Below the pieces are notes generated by a model. The model did not search any database and was not told where the DNA came from. It saw only the letters and a list, made by a program, of their open reading frames with translations. Both the position numbers and the translations under genes were made by a program. From positions 137,523 to 201,522 of the forward strand of contig VYZB01000340.1 in NCBI GenBank assembly GCA_013397455.1: a DNA stretch of 64,000 bases. Reading direction: 5' to 3'. Shown here one piece after another: positions 14,514 to 29,385 of the stretch. The DNA is from Crotophaga sulcirostris. Taxonomy: Eukaryota; Chordata; Aves; Cuculiformes; Crotophagidae. Numbering within the stretch: the stretch's first letter is position 1; each line of letters starts with the position of its first letter.

Positions 14514-17500
14514 GGAAAGAAATGTGATTTACTAATTTTTTATTCTTTGCGATTAGGGCTTCGAAGTTGAAAATCCATCTCTAAGTTTTTATCAAAACCC
14601 ACCACCACTTTTGTATTGTACCATCTTAAAAAATGTATGTCTTCTCCAATGTTTTGTTTCCCTCCTATTCTCTGTTCACTCCTAATACTGCCATCCTCCT
14701 GCTTCCAAAGCTAGCATGGTCCTCCCCCCCTCAGAAAGACCCTCCTCTGAAACTCCTCTATTATGTTACCACTTTTCTGACTTGTCCATACTGACAGGAA
14801 CGTTAGTCTTGCTCACTACCTGGGTCAGACACCTTATAACATTTGCCAAAGTGCCGTGGTTGCTGGAGTTTATGTTACACACATCTGCAAGCCCCTACAT
14901 GCCTACACAGGGTCTATATCCACCCTCCACCAGCTAACGCAAAACCTTCCTCATTGCTCCAGCCTCTGACAGCTCCTGCCCTTCTCGCAGCGACAAACAC
15001 CCCAAAAGGCAGCAGCCCATGCAATGTCTTATCTCATGGAGTTTTAGCCACAACAAGTCAGCATGTGAATGGCATTTCCCCAGAACTGTTGCAATGAAAG
15101 GCAAATCTGGCATCCAGGATATGGAGTCCAGTTCCGAGAATAGATTGCCTAAGGAAGGGAGGGAATCGTCGGTGTCATTTTATTAAGAACAGGTTGGACA
15201 AATAACTAACAGGAGTGGCAGTGGCAGAGACAAATAACCCTTCTTTTGGACAGGGCGGAGGGTTCAAAGACACAGTACACTCCCTTTCTCCTCTTTTTTT
15301 TTATCATTTGCCTATGTGCACTGATTTTTGGCACCTTTCCTAAGGCTTCCTTCCATGCCCACACTAATTTGGACAACAGACTTGCAGAAAGGTGCTGGAA
15401 CAGGAATCAGGATGTCCAGGGCATGTTTTCTCCTTCAGTATTGCCTCACTGTTTGACCTTGAGCTTCTCACATCCCACCATGATAGCCAAGAACGCACAT
15501 TAGCAAACAGAGCTCAAGGTAATTAATCTGCTTCACGGTGCTAACATTTTGGATGACACTCAAGATGCAAAAAAATAATTATTTTTGTTAAAAGATTAAT
15601 CATATGGAATAAGAAGAAAATAAATTCTAACTTATGTGAGGAATGACTACAGTACAATGTGAAGAACAGCAACAAAAATGTATGCTTATATTGCATAAGA
15701 TCAATTTGGGCTTTGTAGTGCTTTTCATATTTTCTAATGGATGCACCAATATCTTGTCCCAGACATTTCACTTGTGTTGAAGTAATCTGCAAAAAGTCCT
15801 TCCTGAAATTGTGGGGAGACTCGCAAGCAGTAGTGAACAAATGCCATTTTGATTAAATTCACCTCGAGTTGCAGCTAGCATCTCTGAAAAGCAAACCCAG
15901 TAAGCCTAGCTGAGAATGACTTAATTAGAGTGAGGTGATTTCTGGATGGGGTGTCCTGGCCCAGCTCTCCTGCCCTGTGCCACATCTTTCCCAAATGAGC
16001 CCCCAGTGCCTGCAACATCTCCTCTTTCAGCAGGCCGCTCGTTTAGTCTTAATTCTTGAGTATCCAGAATATGCAGAGGAAGAACTCTTGATAGTGCAGT
16101 AGCATTTTAAAGTGATTGACTTTTCCACGTATTTCTTATGATAAGGACCAAAATATGTTTGAAAGTAATACAATTGCTCATGGAGAAAAAAATATTTTCT
16201 CCTTTCTTCACAAGAGAAAATTTTTGAAGAACTGGGAGGAGTAAAAAGGAAAAACCACACATGTATAAATCACTTTCAGATGAAAATGCAGCTATTGGCA
16301 GCCTTGCTAAAAAGCAGAACTAGCAATCAGTGAGCAGAAATGTAAATTCAATAAACATGTCTGAGTGTACAAGCTGATAAAGAAGAACTGCTGTAATCTG
16401 ACTGTAAACTATAAGATTGTGCCTCAGGCTGAGTTAAGGGCAGAAGCAACTTATTTGCATTACTTTCTTATTCTGTGACCAAACACAGGCCTTCCATGCA
16501 CAAAATATCAGCCTAACATGCTGAATGTAGCAGTCCCACAAACCGCACAAGAAAAAATGTGGTTGCACAGGTTGCAGAACACTGCATCTTCCCGAAGTAT
16601 TTTCCTTTATGAATCCTCTCCAGAATGGATTAATCCATTCTGACACGTCTGCCCTACCCAGCACACTACTGCGTGCTGGACTGTATTGTGACTCAGCTGA
16701 AGAGAGTTTTCAGTATTTCCCCCTGGAAAGCTGACTCCCCAGTGAGACTTGAGCACACTCATACAATTCATAACCAAGACTTTTCAATACATCTATCCTA
16801 TTCTTTCCTTTAGCTTTCAAAGGGCAAGGCCTTTTTGATAGCAGTTTTCTGGGAAAGCAGGTAAGATTCATAGTGTGAATGTACCTGTAGGTAATCACAT
16901 GAAAGAAAAGAGAGACTCTTACCTGCAACCACTCTCCTTGATGTGGTCCTGATGAGCACAGTCGCAGCCGGCACTGCTACCCCATTCTTTCAGATTATGA
17001 AGAATCTTTGCCTCTGCACCTGGAGGAGCTGCCAGGATGCCCTAATCTGCCCCTGTGGCAGCCGTGGAAGGTAGGTGCAGAAGAGACAGCCTCAGGCATG
17101 GATTTGCAGTTACTGCTGGCTACAAAATCCTCCATTTTATAGCACCATTGGAAAGATCCCCTGCTGCCTGAGCACACATACAGCCAGCACATCTCAAGGA
17201 TGGATAAAGTAAACCTGCTTTGATGGACAGTTGTATTCAACTTTCTTTATCAAAGCCTAAACATATAGCATGAATACTTGAGAAAGTTATATCAAGTTAG
17301 TGAGCTGAAAATAAACTTGCTTTAATGAGACGGATGTAGCTCCATTATGCATAGTCATCATTTTCTATCCTTGATCTTAATTTCCCTTTACATCTCAAGT
17401 TCCTACTACACAAAATCATATTTACTTTCCTGCGCTCCCCACTGCTCTTAGCTTTCCAGGCTTCTTTGTAATTTATTTCAGTTCTCCTGTGGGTGAATCA

Positions 17501-18995
17501 CCCTTCATGCCGGTATCTTCTGTCAGAAATGATTTTTGGTTGCTAGTGCACTTTACTGAACTGTGTTCTTCCAGACAGTTACTGGTGACTAGTAAAACTC
17601 AGAAGTGGTTTACAACCAGTAGGAAGTTTTCAGCGACAGAGAAATAACTTTAGCTCCCTGACAGCTTTAGAGGGCTTCAGAGAATGCAGTTTTAAAAACA
17701 AACAACTTGGGAAAAAGCATGTAACACAAATATTGAGACTCTTCAGTGTCACTTGTTCTCAGAGGGTATTTCTGGGAGTGATGCCAGCCAAGGGTGACAT
17801 ACACACCACAGCTGAGAGCAGAGTGCCAAGTGACTCCAGCTGGGGCTCTGCTCAAAAGCTATACATCCTGCCAAATACTCTGTGAATAAAAGGCTGGATT
17901 GGATCAGTCCAAACACCACTAGTAGATTCTGTGTAGGACTGGCAATGTCAGAGACAACTGTTTAAGAGACACAAGTAACAGTGTTTTTCTGGTTTTACAT
18001 TTTGCTGTAAAGTCTTCTCTTCTGATGACCATTTCAGAGCACTATTTGCACATATAAGGAGTGGCTTAGAGGTACAGGTTCTGTTTGGGCATTGCTCAGG
18101 ACCAGCTCTAATTCCCACAGCAAGACTACTCCAACCAGAACAACCCATGCTCACTGAGAAGTCCTTGTCTTTCAACTAATTCACAACTGGTTGTTCAGTG
18201 ATGGCAAGCTGTGTGAAGACCACTGCAGTGCAGTTCATCCCCTTTGGAAGACCTCTTGACCTAGGACAGGTTGAGCAATAAAGGGTAATTAACTGAGCAG
18301 TGGGTCTTACTTCTTATGGGGAGAGATTCTAAGGCACACTGCAATGCTTTAGATGCGGGGTTGTGGCCATATTGGTTGCAGGAATTATCGGAGAAACTCA
18401 CTCCTACATCCACTGTGGGAAGCAGTACAGGCGAGTACATTTTCTCTGTAGAGTACAAATTCTTGGATACTGCAGAAATCTTCAGTCAACTTGCAGAGCC
18501 TAGGATCTGGAATTCAGCCTACTTCTCTGTTGAATCTATAGCAGTGCTCAAACTCTTGCCAGATAATTCCCATTACTGTGAAATAGCCCTGAGATGATGA
18601 AGGGCATGAAAAGTCTAGAGGTCTTTGAATAACCAAGAGAAATGCCCACAGACACAAGGCATCACAAGACAGGTCTTACTTTCCCCTTTTCTTTAAAGCT
18701 AAATTCCTTTTAGGATATTATTTTGCCTTTCAGTAAGGTATGAATGAAAATTCTACAAATTTTATTCATTGCCTCTGCCCCTAGTAATTTAACATGATGC
18801 TCTTTGTAGTTGCAACTTCTCAGATAAGCCCCTGGCACATGTGAATTGATGGAAGTAGGTTGATCCCCATGCTCTGGTGAGCTCACACCAGGCATTGTTA
18901 TCCTCCACCTTTCACACCAGCAGGTAAACAGTTAACAGTCACCTCTGAGGCATCTGGAGAAGGAGCTGCATTTGAAAGCCTCCTTCAAACAATAG

Positions 18996-19046
18996 TAAAT
19001 TATTTCATGTTATTATTATATTATTTTATATTATTTCACAATATAA
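18996..19046. repeat. TTA/ATT-rich low-complexity tract
   Basis: TTATTATTATATTATTTTAT and similar AT-only words over about 50 bases. Simple AT-rich sequence. Confidence 0.75.
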
Positions 19047-22000
19047 AGCATAATTAGATAGTCTCCATATAGAGGAGGGAGTTAAAAATAGAGCTGTGCC
19101 AAAGCGTTGACTCGTAAGGCTTTTAAATTACTTTTATTTACAGTCAGAAGATAATCTATTGTATAGACATTGCTGTGACCAGACTTTCTACAGCATTGTA
19201 ACTAGCAAAATCATTTCAAGGATCGCATGCTTGGATCTCTCGCGACACAGGATAATCTTGTCCTTGATTCAGAAGCTTATAAACAAGGCTTCTGGAGTCA
19301 TTGGCATATCAGTGAGGTGCAGTTATTATGATATACAATGCACAATACGCTATAATGAACAAGTTGCCTTACAGTTTATCTCACTTAGAGCCTCTCGACA
19401 AAAATAGTTTCTTGGTAAATTACATCTTCATAATCTTTATTATATCTCTTGTCCTATAAAGAATTTTCCTCTCTTGCCCACTTAGCTGTTCTAGGCAATT
19501 CTCCTTTAGGTACATGCATACAAAGTCATACGAAAGAAATCTGCAAGAAGCTTTTGTAACTGTGAAAATCATTGTATTGCACCTCATCCAGCAGTTGCCC
19601 AGTTGTGAAACTGGTTCTGCATCAAACCATGACTTATTCCACAACCACCCTTTTCTTTTATTTTCCTCTTCCTGTAAAATTTTGTCTCTAGTTTTTAGAT
19701 GCTACATCCACTTTTTGAGCCCTGCTCTAGGAGTATGGTTTTCCAACCATGCAGGCACAGAGGAGAAGTTCTCTCTTATTCTATTTCACTGCTTCCTCTT
19801 CTGTTCCTTTCCTTACTAAGTATGCAAAACATTTGAAAAAGATGATGCTAGGAACTGAAATCCATAACACTGTGAGTCAACAGAGTCATGTTTTTAATGG
19901 CACACTGCAATATCTCTCCTTCCCCCATTAACCTTCCCCTCCTCCATAGGCAAGACATTACCCACTCTTTTTTTTTTCTTTCAGCAAGTGATAATCACCT
20001 TCTTATCTGGCATCCCCCAAGCTATTCCTGAGGTTTAAACTGCCCAGCCACTCATTTGTTTTAAATGATTTACATATCTAATTAAATATAGAGTAGGTAG
20101 GAGTCAGCTCTGAAGCTTGCTTCTTCTGTTTTATACCCAGAGAAAGACTTGTGTGCCTGAAAGCTTATCTAACTTCTTTCAAATACAGAAGTTGTTCTCA
20201 TAAAAGATTATCCACCAGCCTTCTCATGTGATATGTTTACAGTGGTAACAGGATGTGGAGGACAGAGATGGGAGCCAGAAGGAAGTTTCAGAGAGAGGAA
20301 AATGTGAATGAGGTCTCAGGGGGGATGGAGTCCCGTAGTAGCAATGTTTTTACTCAGGCTTCTCTTGATTATCTGGTTAGAATTAGCACTGATAAAATTA
20401 CTCAACTAGTCTGTGTGGAATCATAAAATGTCGAATGTAAAGAATAATAACCAAGCATTTCTGTCCAGGATTTTGCTCTTCACAGGTTTTTATCTGATAT
20501 CAGTAAAGCTTTAAGAAGTTCCAACTTTATGAACTCTCCCCAGCAGAAAATTGTGCATTTCTATAATATTGACATCAGAAATCCTTCTGTAACTCACCTG
20601 ACTGCCTGTCTGAAGTTTCAGTGAGATAAAGAAAATGGTCCTTGTAAATGGCTATTTGGCATGCTTAGATGACTTCTGTTTTCTTTCTCCTTTGTTAAGG
20701 AAAGTAGAATAAGGTAAACGTTTGAAGATGAAAATTAGTTATAAGTAGGTACAAATCAATGATAGTGGATTGAGATCCTTCAAACATAGGCAAGGGGGTA
20801 GCAGGTCAGCAAAAATGCTTGCAACCCTACAAAAAAAACCCGTCTTCAGTTAAGAATGGAGGAATTGTGCATTTTAAGGTAGGACTTTCAGATGATGAAC
20901 GTACCAAAGAAAGAGTGTTTACTCGTCTCCTTAGAGCTAATGGCAAAACTGATATCAGCAAATAAATAATAATTTGTTTTGTGAAACAGAGTGAATCAGC
21001 TAGGCCTTAGTTCTTCTATTAAGCCTCCACCCCTGCTCAGCACTTTGTATTCAGCAGGAACTCCATGATGGCTTAGCAAAGCAGAACAGGGTAATTAAGT
21101 CTCTCTTTCCTCTGCCAGAAAAGAAATAGCTCATTATTCAAGTTTAAAGCTTCCTATTGCCTCCTTCCAGAGGCTGTGATATCTTCTTAAACATCCTGGT
21201 ACATGTAAAATTAAAGCCCTGCAGATTAGAAGGATCTTTATTTCCGTGTTTACTGTCATTGTTTGATTCACTATGTACTGGGGCTGGCTCATCAGCTGTC
21301 AAAAAAACAGGCTCTGGGTGTCTACACCCCTGCTTCCTCCTTTGAAAACCTCTATGGCCTCATATCTTCCCCACAACCACTTCAAAAGTCTTGCTCCTGA
21401 TTTTCAAGGTCAGTAGATGGTTAAGGTTCAAATACACAGTACGATTCCCCAGAACTTTGTTTCCTACTGCCCGATGTGCTCCCAATAGCAGGGTCTTGCA
21501 CCTCCCTTCCCTCCACCATAATCCCATCCCAGACAGACCCTCCTCGTTTCTCTTTCTCAGTGTCACACAACCCATCTTTTATCCTTAACAAAGTCCTCAG
21601 CTCCCCAAACACCAGCGTGGCAAAAGGCAGGTCAAGGTCTGAGTTTGGTGAGTGCCAGCCAGTGTTTTCATTCCCGTTAATTATTTTGCAATATGAAATC
21701 AGGAAGAATTGCATGTTATTGTATGCTCATTTCTGCATGAATCACATTTTCAAATTAAGCATTTGAAAGCCTTGCTCAGTTTCACATTCCTCTTTTCTAA
21801 GCACTGCATAATCCCACACAGTTCCTATCCACAAAGGAAAGAAGACTGATGATATACGATGGTGAGATTGCATAATCCTGTGAATGTCTCTTCCATTTCC
21901 CGAATGAAATATCAGGCTTTGCAGGTAAGTAAATTATTGCTAGGTTTTAATCCATCAAAGAAGTGTGAGTTTGAAAGTTGTGGCAGCACAGGATGGTTGC

Positions 22001-25000
22001 CAGAGCCAGGCTGTTGCAGGGGAGGAGGGCACCTTGCATTGCCCTCGGTGCAGCACTGGGTCCCCCAGAGCTGGCACAGTAATTAGAACAAGATGAACTT
22101 GGGGACTATCTGGGGCCTCAGGTCCATGGGTGTCTGGTGCAGGCAGAGGACCCTTGCTCTGTGCAGATTTCTCCTCACAATTCACTGCACTCATTTCAGC
22201 CTTGCTGACCCAGATGTGAGAGATGGGCTATGGACACTGGAAGAGACATGGACCTCAAGAGGTAAAGAAGGGCAAGGTCTTCCATCAGCTCTCACTTGTG
22301 CATGCAATGCTGAAAAGACAGTGTGATGTACAGAGGATGAGTGCTGCATAACACTTGAGAGTTCTGGGATCTTCCTTTCTTCTAGGTCTGCCTGGATCTG
22401 TTGTGTCACTTGGAGTGAACTTCTTCCTTTTTCCAATCGTTTCCCTCATCATTCAAGTACCAGTGGGGCTGAACAGTCATTCCATCGCAGTACTGCCTTT
22501 TTCTACTCTCCCACCACACCACAGAGATTATATATTTGTGACCTGCTGAGGCAGCAAAGGATTCATATATGAAAGAAATTTAATAGGTGAAAAATCACAC
22601 AAATGCAAAGCACACAGAAAACAAACTGCATATATACAAATTAATTTTGAATCCCAGGACACTATCTTAATAAAAATCATGGCCTAAAGTGTTTCTGCAA
22701 CATTTTCCAAGGTGCCTCCTTCAATTAAGTGGGCTGTGTACAATCACTTATTAACAGTTGGTGAAAGTCTGTAGGGAAACATGAACTTAAAAGTCACTCT
22801 GACTAGTATGCACTGATGAAACACGAAACAACATAGTTTTGAATTTCAAATAAAGCTTGTATAACTATAGAAGACTCATACAAGCAATTCCCATATTAAA
22901 GGGCATCTTCCAGGAAAGCAATTAGCATTCCACCTCCTGTATATCCACCACTGAAGAATTCGGATACTGACAAGAGTTGACATCTTCTTACTTATTCTAT
23001 ATCTCCTTTGCACATTCAGCTCCCAAATATAAGTGCTGTTTCCTTAACTCCACGCCTTTTATTAGTGATAACAGCAATGCTTTGGCGAGAGCAATTACAA
23101 ACCACCCTCTTGAGATACTTGGCAGTCTTTTCCCCTCATGCTAAATATGTCAGGATTTGTATCACCTACAGTCTGACCAAAAAGTAGTTTTAAAACTTGT
23201 CTGCAATGTTATATTGTTCTGTCTCTATCAATTAGCAGACATCAGGATGGTGATGGGGAGGCCACACTCCAGCTTGGCTGGGTAGCCATGAGCCAAATCT
23301 GGCACAGGCTGGTTTTCGCATCAGACAGGGGCTCTGATGGTGCCTTCTGGCAGGATATGGATGTGCCTGTGTGCTAAGGGAAAAGACAGAGGCCTTTTCC
23401 ATGGGTGTTTTCAATAAGGCACATTTCTCAGGATGGTGTCCTAGACTGAACTTAGATTTTTTAGAATTTTGTGATCACTATGCTCATAAAATTCAAGAAA
23501 TCACCATGTTAGTAATGAATAATATGAAGTAACAAGTACCTGAAGATTCAGCCAATTAACCTTAAAGCTGCTTATGCTGAACAATGGAAAGAGGGGCAAA
23601 GATCATGTATCATATTATTTCCAAACAGATGCTTTAATAGACTATAATTTTTTCAGCTCATTGGATAGTTCTGAAGAAAATGTAAGGCCTGGTGCTAAAT
23701 AACAATTTACTGCTGCCAAAACGACCTTTCCAAAAAAAAAAAACCAAAGGAGTGCTGAAAAATATGATTTTAGTTAGGTAAACAAAATTATACATACCAA
23801 TTATGTTTTCCTTGTGTTAGATTCTTAAAAACATTTCTGGAAATACTGCCTCAAAAATTTATTTCAGGAAGAAAAAATATTTAGTTCTCAAATCCTAGGC
23901 TATATTACAGATTTATGTGGATACTTCGCCCCAAGACACAGTTATTATTTTGAAAGCAAGATTCATCTTCTCCAGCAGGATCTTTCCTTGTCCTTCTCTC
24001 CTTTCCCTACACGAGATCACCAATCATTTTAATGAAGTTGCCAAGACTTTTCCTCTTCCTTTCTCTAAACTCTGCTATATGAGTGAGCTTACCCAGGATC
24101 AGATTTAGCACCAGCATATGTTTAAGTAAACAGAATTTATTCGGGACCTTCAGCTCCACGTCCACTGTTACAAACCAATCCTTCATTCACTTAAGGCAGC
24201 ATCTGAGGAAGAAGCTTCTCTATAAAAGACTTTCAGCTCATGCAGACTTGAAGGGATAAACTATCAAAGCAATGCCTTGAAGAGGGTATATCCCGAAATA
24301 CTCATATCTGTCCACACCACAGTAAGGTTTATATTCTACACTTTGCTGAAATGCCAATTCTGAATCTTGTTTTCTCTTTCCAAAAGTAAATTTAGATATT
24401 TTAACTCTTTACCTGATTTTTAGCTGATTTTAGCTACCCAGAAAATGCAACGTAGGGGCACCCATACATTTGAATAAGAGGTTCAGAGACATGTGAGATA
24501 CCCTTTATCATCCTCAGTAGAACAAGCAGCTTGCACTGAGCTGTTGCCTCTGCATCTCAAAGGCCCCATCAGTTTGGCTCAGTTTAACAACAAGAGTTTA
24601 GCCTTGTTCCTTTGCCTCCTCCACAAAGCTTTGCACTGTTTTTTGTGTGGTATCACAACTAGTACAAAGTATCAAACAAACTGACCCAAAACACTTAACA
24701 TTTTTTGTGAGCTAGAGCAGTTGCATTTTGCCCTGGTTTTGTACTTCGTGGTGGATTGCCTAGAAGACAGAAGGGCAAGTTATGTTGCTTGATAAACCCA
24801 TAAAGGAACCCATTTTTTTGTCAGTAGATGTGAAAAAAAAACCCAATGGAGATCCATAACTGCCTTTCAGAAAATGAACTGCAGAATTGCTTTAAACGTT
24901 GGTAGCATTGCATGCATCTGTATGTCAACAAAGAAATGAACTATTTTGAAGTTGATCATAGTTGATTTTTTTAATTTGTTAAATAAAGGCAGTTACAGGC

Positions 25001-28000
25001 ACAGTATCGGTTTTATTGTGTCAGACCTTGTAAACAGCAATTAGGCAGTCCTTTTCCTTTGTTGCTCCTTTCCTGTGAATTGCTTTTAAACTTCTACAGC
25101 AGATCCCACTGTCAGGTACTCAGTTGCATCCCAGACAACAGTGTTGGGTTAGTTAAGTATACTACAGACTCAAAAGTGTTAGCAATAGACAACAGCCAGT
25201 AAACACAGACATCACGTTTTGCTGTAGGAATTTCGTGCTCAGCTAATTCATGTTTCATTAAAGCCCAAGGCTAAGAGATCACATCTTAAATGTTAGACTA
25301 TGGTGGAATTCTCTGTTACTGTCAAATCCCTGCCATCCTGCACTCCACTGCGTGAAGATTTTGCATTCTGCAATCTTTACATCCATTCTTTGAGATTTCC
25401 CCTAAAGCCTGTCTTCGATAAGCTATCACATACGTTTCTCATGTGTACTTATAGTGGCATTTTCCCCCTTTTTATTTTAATTTTGCTCAGGAGTATTGCT
25501 CAGGAGAACTTCTGAAAATTTCATTAAAAATAAAATTCTCCAGATAGTCCAGAGAAATCTGCAAGGTCAGCACAGGATGAGCCAGTTAAGAAATACAATG
25601 TGGACAATCTGTATCTTGATGAAAATAGACATGTTTATACCAGAGGGAGACAGACTTATGGCAGTATCTCTGCCAGGTCCCTGAGCGTGCTCTCTAATCA
25701 TCCTTTACTTGTCCCTACCAGCAGCAGGTTACTCGGCAATTTGGATCTTTGATCTGATCAAGTACTGTCCTTCATATGGTTTTATTACACTCATTTTTGT
25801 CTGCTTCTTCTCTTACAACCCATCCTTCTCCTGTGTTCATTAAATTAAACCTCCTACTTTCACACAGCAGATCACTTATGTGTAAATTCTGCCATTATAT
25901 ATGTCACCTGTGAATTTGGCTGAGAAAATAGCGTGTGTTTCACCCTACTTAATTACTGTCTGTATTATATATCAATTTCTCAACATACTCTAGAAGAAAC
26001 AAGAAAATCCTGAATATTTCACATCATGATATGGTTTGTATATGTCTGCAATCTATTTAAAGGTGCATGTTTCCCTTGTATGTAACAAAAAAAACCCAAA
26101 TAAATGCAGTCTTGCTGGTCACATGTTCTCTCATAGTTAGTCTTCAGCTAAAGGAGAGAGAGCAACTAACTATCCAAAGAATGTCATTAATAACCCTGGT
26201 CAAATAAACTATGATTAGCAAACTGACAGGTCCTTGCATTCTTCTTTAGTTTCTTGTAGTGTATACTCACTCAGAATGTAGACATTCATTAGCTGTGTCC
26301 TTTACCATCTAAAGATCCTGTTTGCCATAGGATTTTCTCAGCTAGCAGACCTAAATTCAAATAATTATGGAGAGCTGAAAATGAAGTGGTATGGAAAAAA
26401 ACCCACACTGTGCTTACAGTACTTAAGAACCATTAGCACATCGTTATGAAACCCCTCTAAACAAATGGGCAAACAAATCATCAGCAATTTTTTGGTTTGT
26501 CATGGGTTTTTTGAGAGCAGGAGGAACAAAACAGGGAGAAGTTGTGAAGACAGAAGCATAAATATTAGCTCAGGGCAGAAAGATGAAATGCATTTTACAT
26601 AATATATTACTGTCTCTATGACGTGGACTTCTGAAGGAGTTTTGGCAGTATGAAGAGGCCAGGCCCATGGTCTGGAGAGAAAAGACTGAGCTTAAGGCCA
26701 AATGTAAAATAATCATTGACTGTACATGCACTTTCAATCTATCATTGTACTAAAAAGCTGAGCCCTATTAGATACACGAGCAAACCAAAACTGACAAAAC
26801 ATTGCTCAGTGCATGAGCAGCCCTGCTGCATCCCAGGTAGTTCCTCCTCTTGAACCCATCTCGTGATGAAACTGAGTAAGCAGGTGGAAGAAATCCCTTT
26901 CAGCAAAGAGACAGAAATTTAAGCCTTGACAGCAGAGGCGTAGCAGTCAGAAAAGAGACAGTCCTACACTCACTTCCAGGGCAACTTTATCTAAAAATAT
27001 GTATAATCAGAATCAATACCAAGAGTCTGATTCTTCTAAGCCTGTCACAAGCCAAGGCACAGGGACGCAAACTGTTCTGTTAGATCCACTGTCAGGCCCT
27101 CATGAAGAAAGAGAACAAGTATCTCATGTCCTTTTTCATGTCCCCCAAAAATCTGGCTGTGGATGAGTTGGTTGTAAAGAAAGGCTGTGGAGAAGCCAAC
27201 CCCTTTCATTTTTGTGATGCAGACAATAAACAAAGATGTCTTTCCAGAGCAGCAGGTGGAGATCCTATGGCATAAGCCTGAAGCATCTTAAATAGCACAG
27301 GAAGCCTACATCTAAGCAGCTAAACTCAGGTGGACTTTAAGGCGACCTACATTATTCTCTGTGATTATTGTGACAAGATGTCCATTGACCATGGTTCATT
27401 GCATCTATATGGGGACACTTAACATTTCGTTTTATGCTGAATCCCACTAGTACCATTATATGAAATGAATCCAGACATGAAGTTAGTGTATATGGATACA
27501 CAATAGATTACTTAAAACAGTAATCATAGGATTTCAGACTCTTCAGGTCTGAAGGCTCACTGGAGTACAATGGAATTGTGGACAAAGACTAAGTAAGTGA
27601 TGGGTTTTCCCTTAAGTTTGCATGCCAAGTTTTGAAGATTTAAGATCAAACACACAGCCCCTGTTCAGAACGAACTAGTTTACAGATCTGCTTTGACAAC
27701 ATTGACAACATAATACACCTTAAGTGGGCTTTGCACTAGCCCATCGGATACTATTTCTGCTAGTTGCATTCCAGCAGAGTACTGCAGGGATAAAAAACTC
27801 AAAGGAAGCATTGTTCAAAAGGAGTGTTCACCACCTTCTGCTAACCTAAACTACTTTGATACAGTTAAATGATAAAATTATTAAAGCTGATTGCAATATT
27901 GTAAGGTAAAAAAAATTTAAGTGACAGCAGTTTTCCTTCTTTCACCCTTATTCCTTTTCAACCCACACACTTGAGAGAACTCCTTGTATTTGACAAAAAT

Positions 28001-28784
28001 GTATTGTTTCAGCGGGCTCATGATAAAACTGGGATTGGACCCTTAGTAACATGGAATTGTCAGGGAGCCTGTGTGTGTATCCTCATTGACCACAGAGCAA
28101 ATGGCCACAACCTGCTCTACAAACACTGCACTAGAGGCTAAGGTCAACCAACTTAACAGTCTGCTTGCTAGGAAAACAAAATTTCAGGGATTTCTTACAC
28201 TGAAGTTGGAAATTCCGATATCGTATTTTTAAACTAAATCTGTTCCAGGAATAACCAATCTGTGATCTAATCAAAAGGAGCAAGGAAACCACCAGAAGGA
28301 TGAACTGGATTACAACTGAACTGAGTAGGGAGTTCAGATGCGGAAGGAAGAAAACTGCTGTTGTCCCTGGAAAGGCTCTGAAGATGCTCTCCCTTCAGTA
28401 CAGGGCATGGATAAACACAGGTGTCCACAACCAGGTGTTTAAAGAAGGGAGACGAGCTCTGTAAGACAGCTTGAAATTAGAGGCTGGAGCTCAGTTTCTT
28501 GGGGAAGGTCAGGCCAGAACCAGCTGCTCTGGGGGATGTATGGGTAAGGTCAGCAGATAAAGCAGCACAGCTGGAGCACATCCACTGACCCACCACCCAC
28601 ACCGGTCCTATCAACTGCCCATTGCCAGCTGGGGTATATGGTGCTCTGGCCTACTTTTATCAAAAAGGAAATCTGAGATCACTCTAAAATGCAAATGAAA
28701 GTGCAACAAAAAAGGATGGTTAGGAGATTTGGTTGAAAAACCCACATATGAACTGAATTAAAATTGATGTAGACACACCAATGG

Positions 28785-29385
28785 ATCATAGAATCATCTG
28801 GTTGGAAAAGACCTCTGAGATCATCGAGTCCAAACACACTTGTCCACTACCAAACCATATCCCTGAGAAACTCATCTACCCATCTTTTAAACACCTCCAG
28901 GGATGGCGACTCAACCACCTCCCTGGGCAGCTGTGCCAGTGCCTGACCACCCTTTCAGTAAAGAAATTTTTCCTAATGTCTAGTCTGAACCTCCCCTGGC
29001 ACAACTTGCAGCCATTTCAGCTCATCCTACCACCTGTCACTTGGGAGAAGAGACCAACACTCACCTCGCCACAACCTCCCTTCAGGCAGTTGTAGACAGT
29101 CATGAGGTCTCCCCTCAGCCTCCTCTTTTCTAAGCTAAACACTAGCCACTCTTCGTAAGACTTGTTCTCCAGCCCCTTCACCAGCCTCTTTGCCCTTCTC
29201 TGGACACACTCCAGCCCCTCAATGTCCTTCTTGTAGTGAGGGGCCCAAAACTGCACACAGCAGTCGAGGTGTGGCCTCACCAGTGCTGAGTACAGGGGCA
29301 CAATCACTGCCCTGCTCCTGCTGGCCACGCTGCTACAGGCCAAGATGCCATTGGCCTTCTTGGCCACTTGGGCCACTGCTGGATT
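28785..29385 (-). mobile_element. CR1 LINE, 5'-truncated, with 3' end and RT C-terminal remnant
   Basis: The left edge TCATAGAATCATCTGGTTGG is the reverse complement of a CR1 3' end. On the minus strand a 119-codon frame (29,017-29,376) reads [59 protein letters not shown] and [20 protein letters not shown], the C-terminal tail of CR1 ORF2. The copy is 5'-truncated near 29,385 and cannot move by itself, since endonuclease and most of the RT are absent. Confidence 0.95.

Larger units (their letters stand above)
13321..28784. other. Gene-free AT-rich sequence
   Basis: About 15 kb with no recognised gene or interspersed repeat. It holds small simple tracts (A15 at 14.5 kb, an AT-rich tract near 19.0 kb, A12 near 23.74 kb). 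A few patches, such as 19.10-19.40 kb, keep several CpGs in otherwise CpG-poor DNA and could be constrained, which cannot be judged without alignment. Confidence 0.7.
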
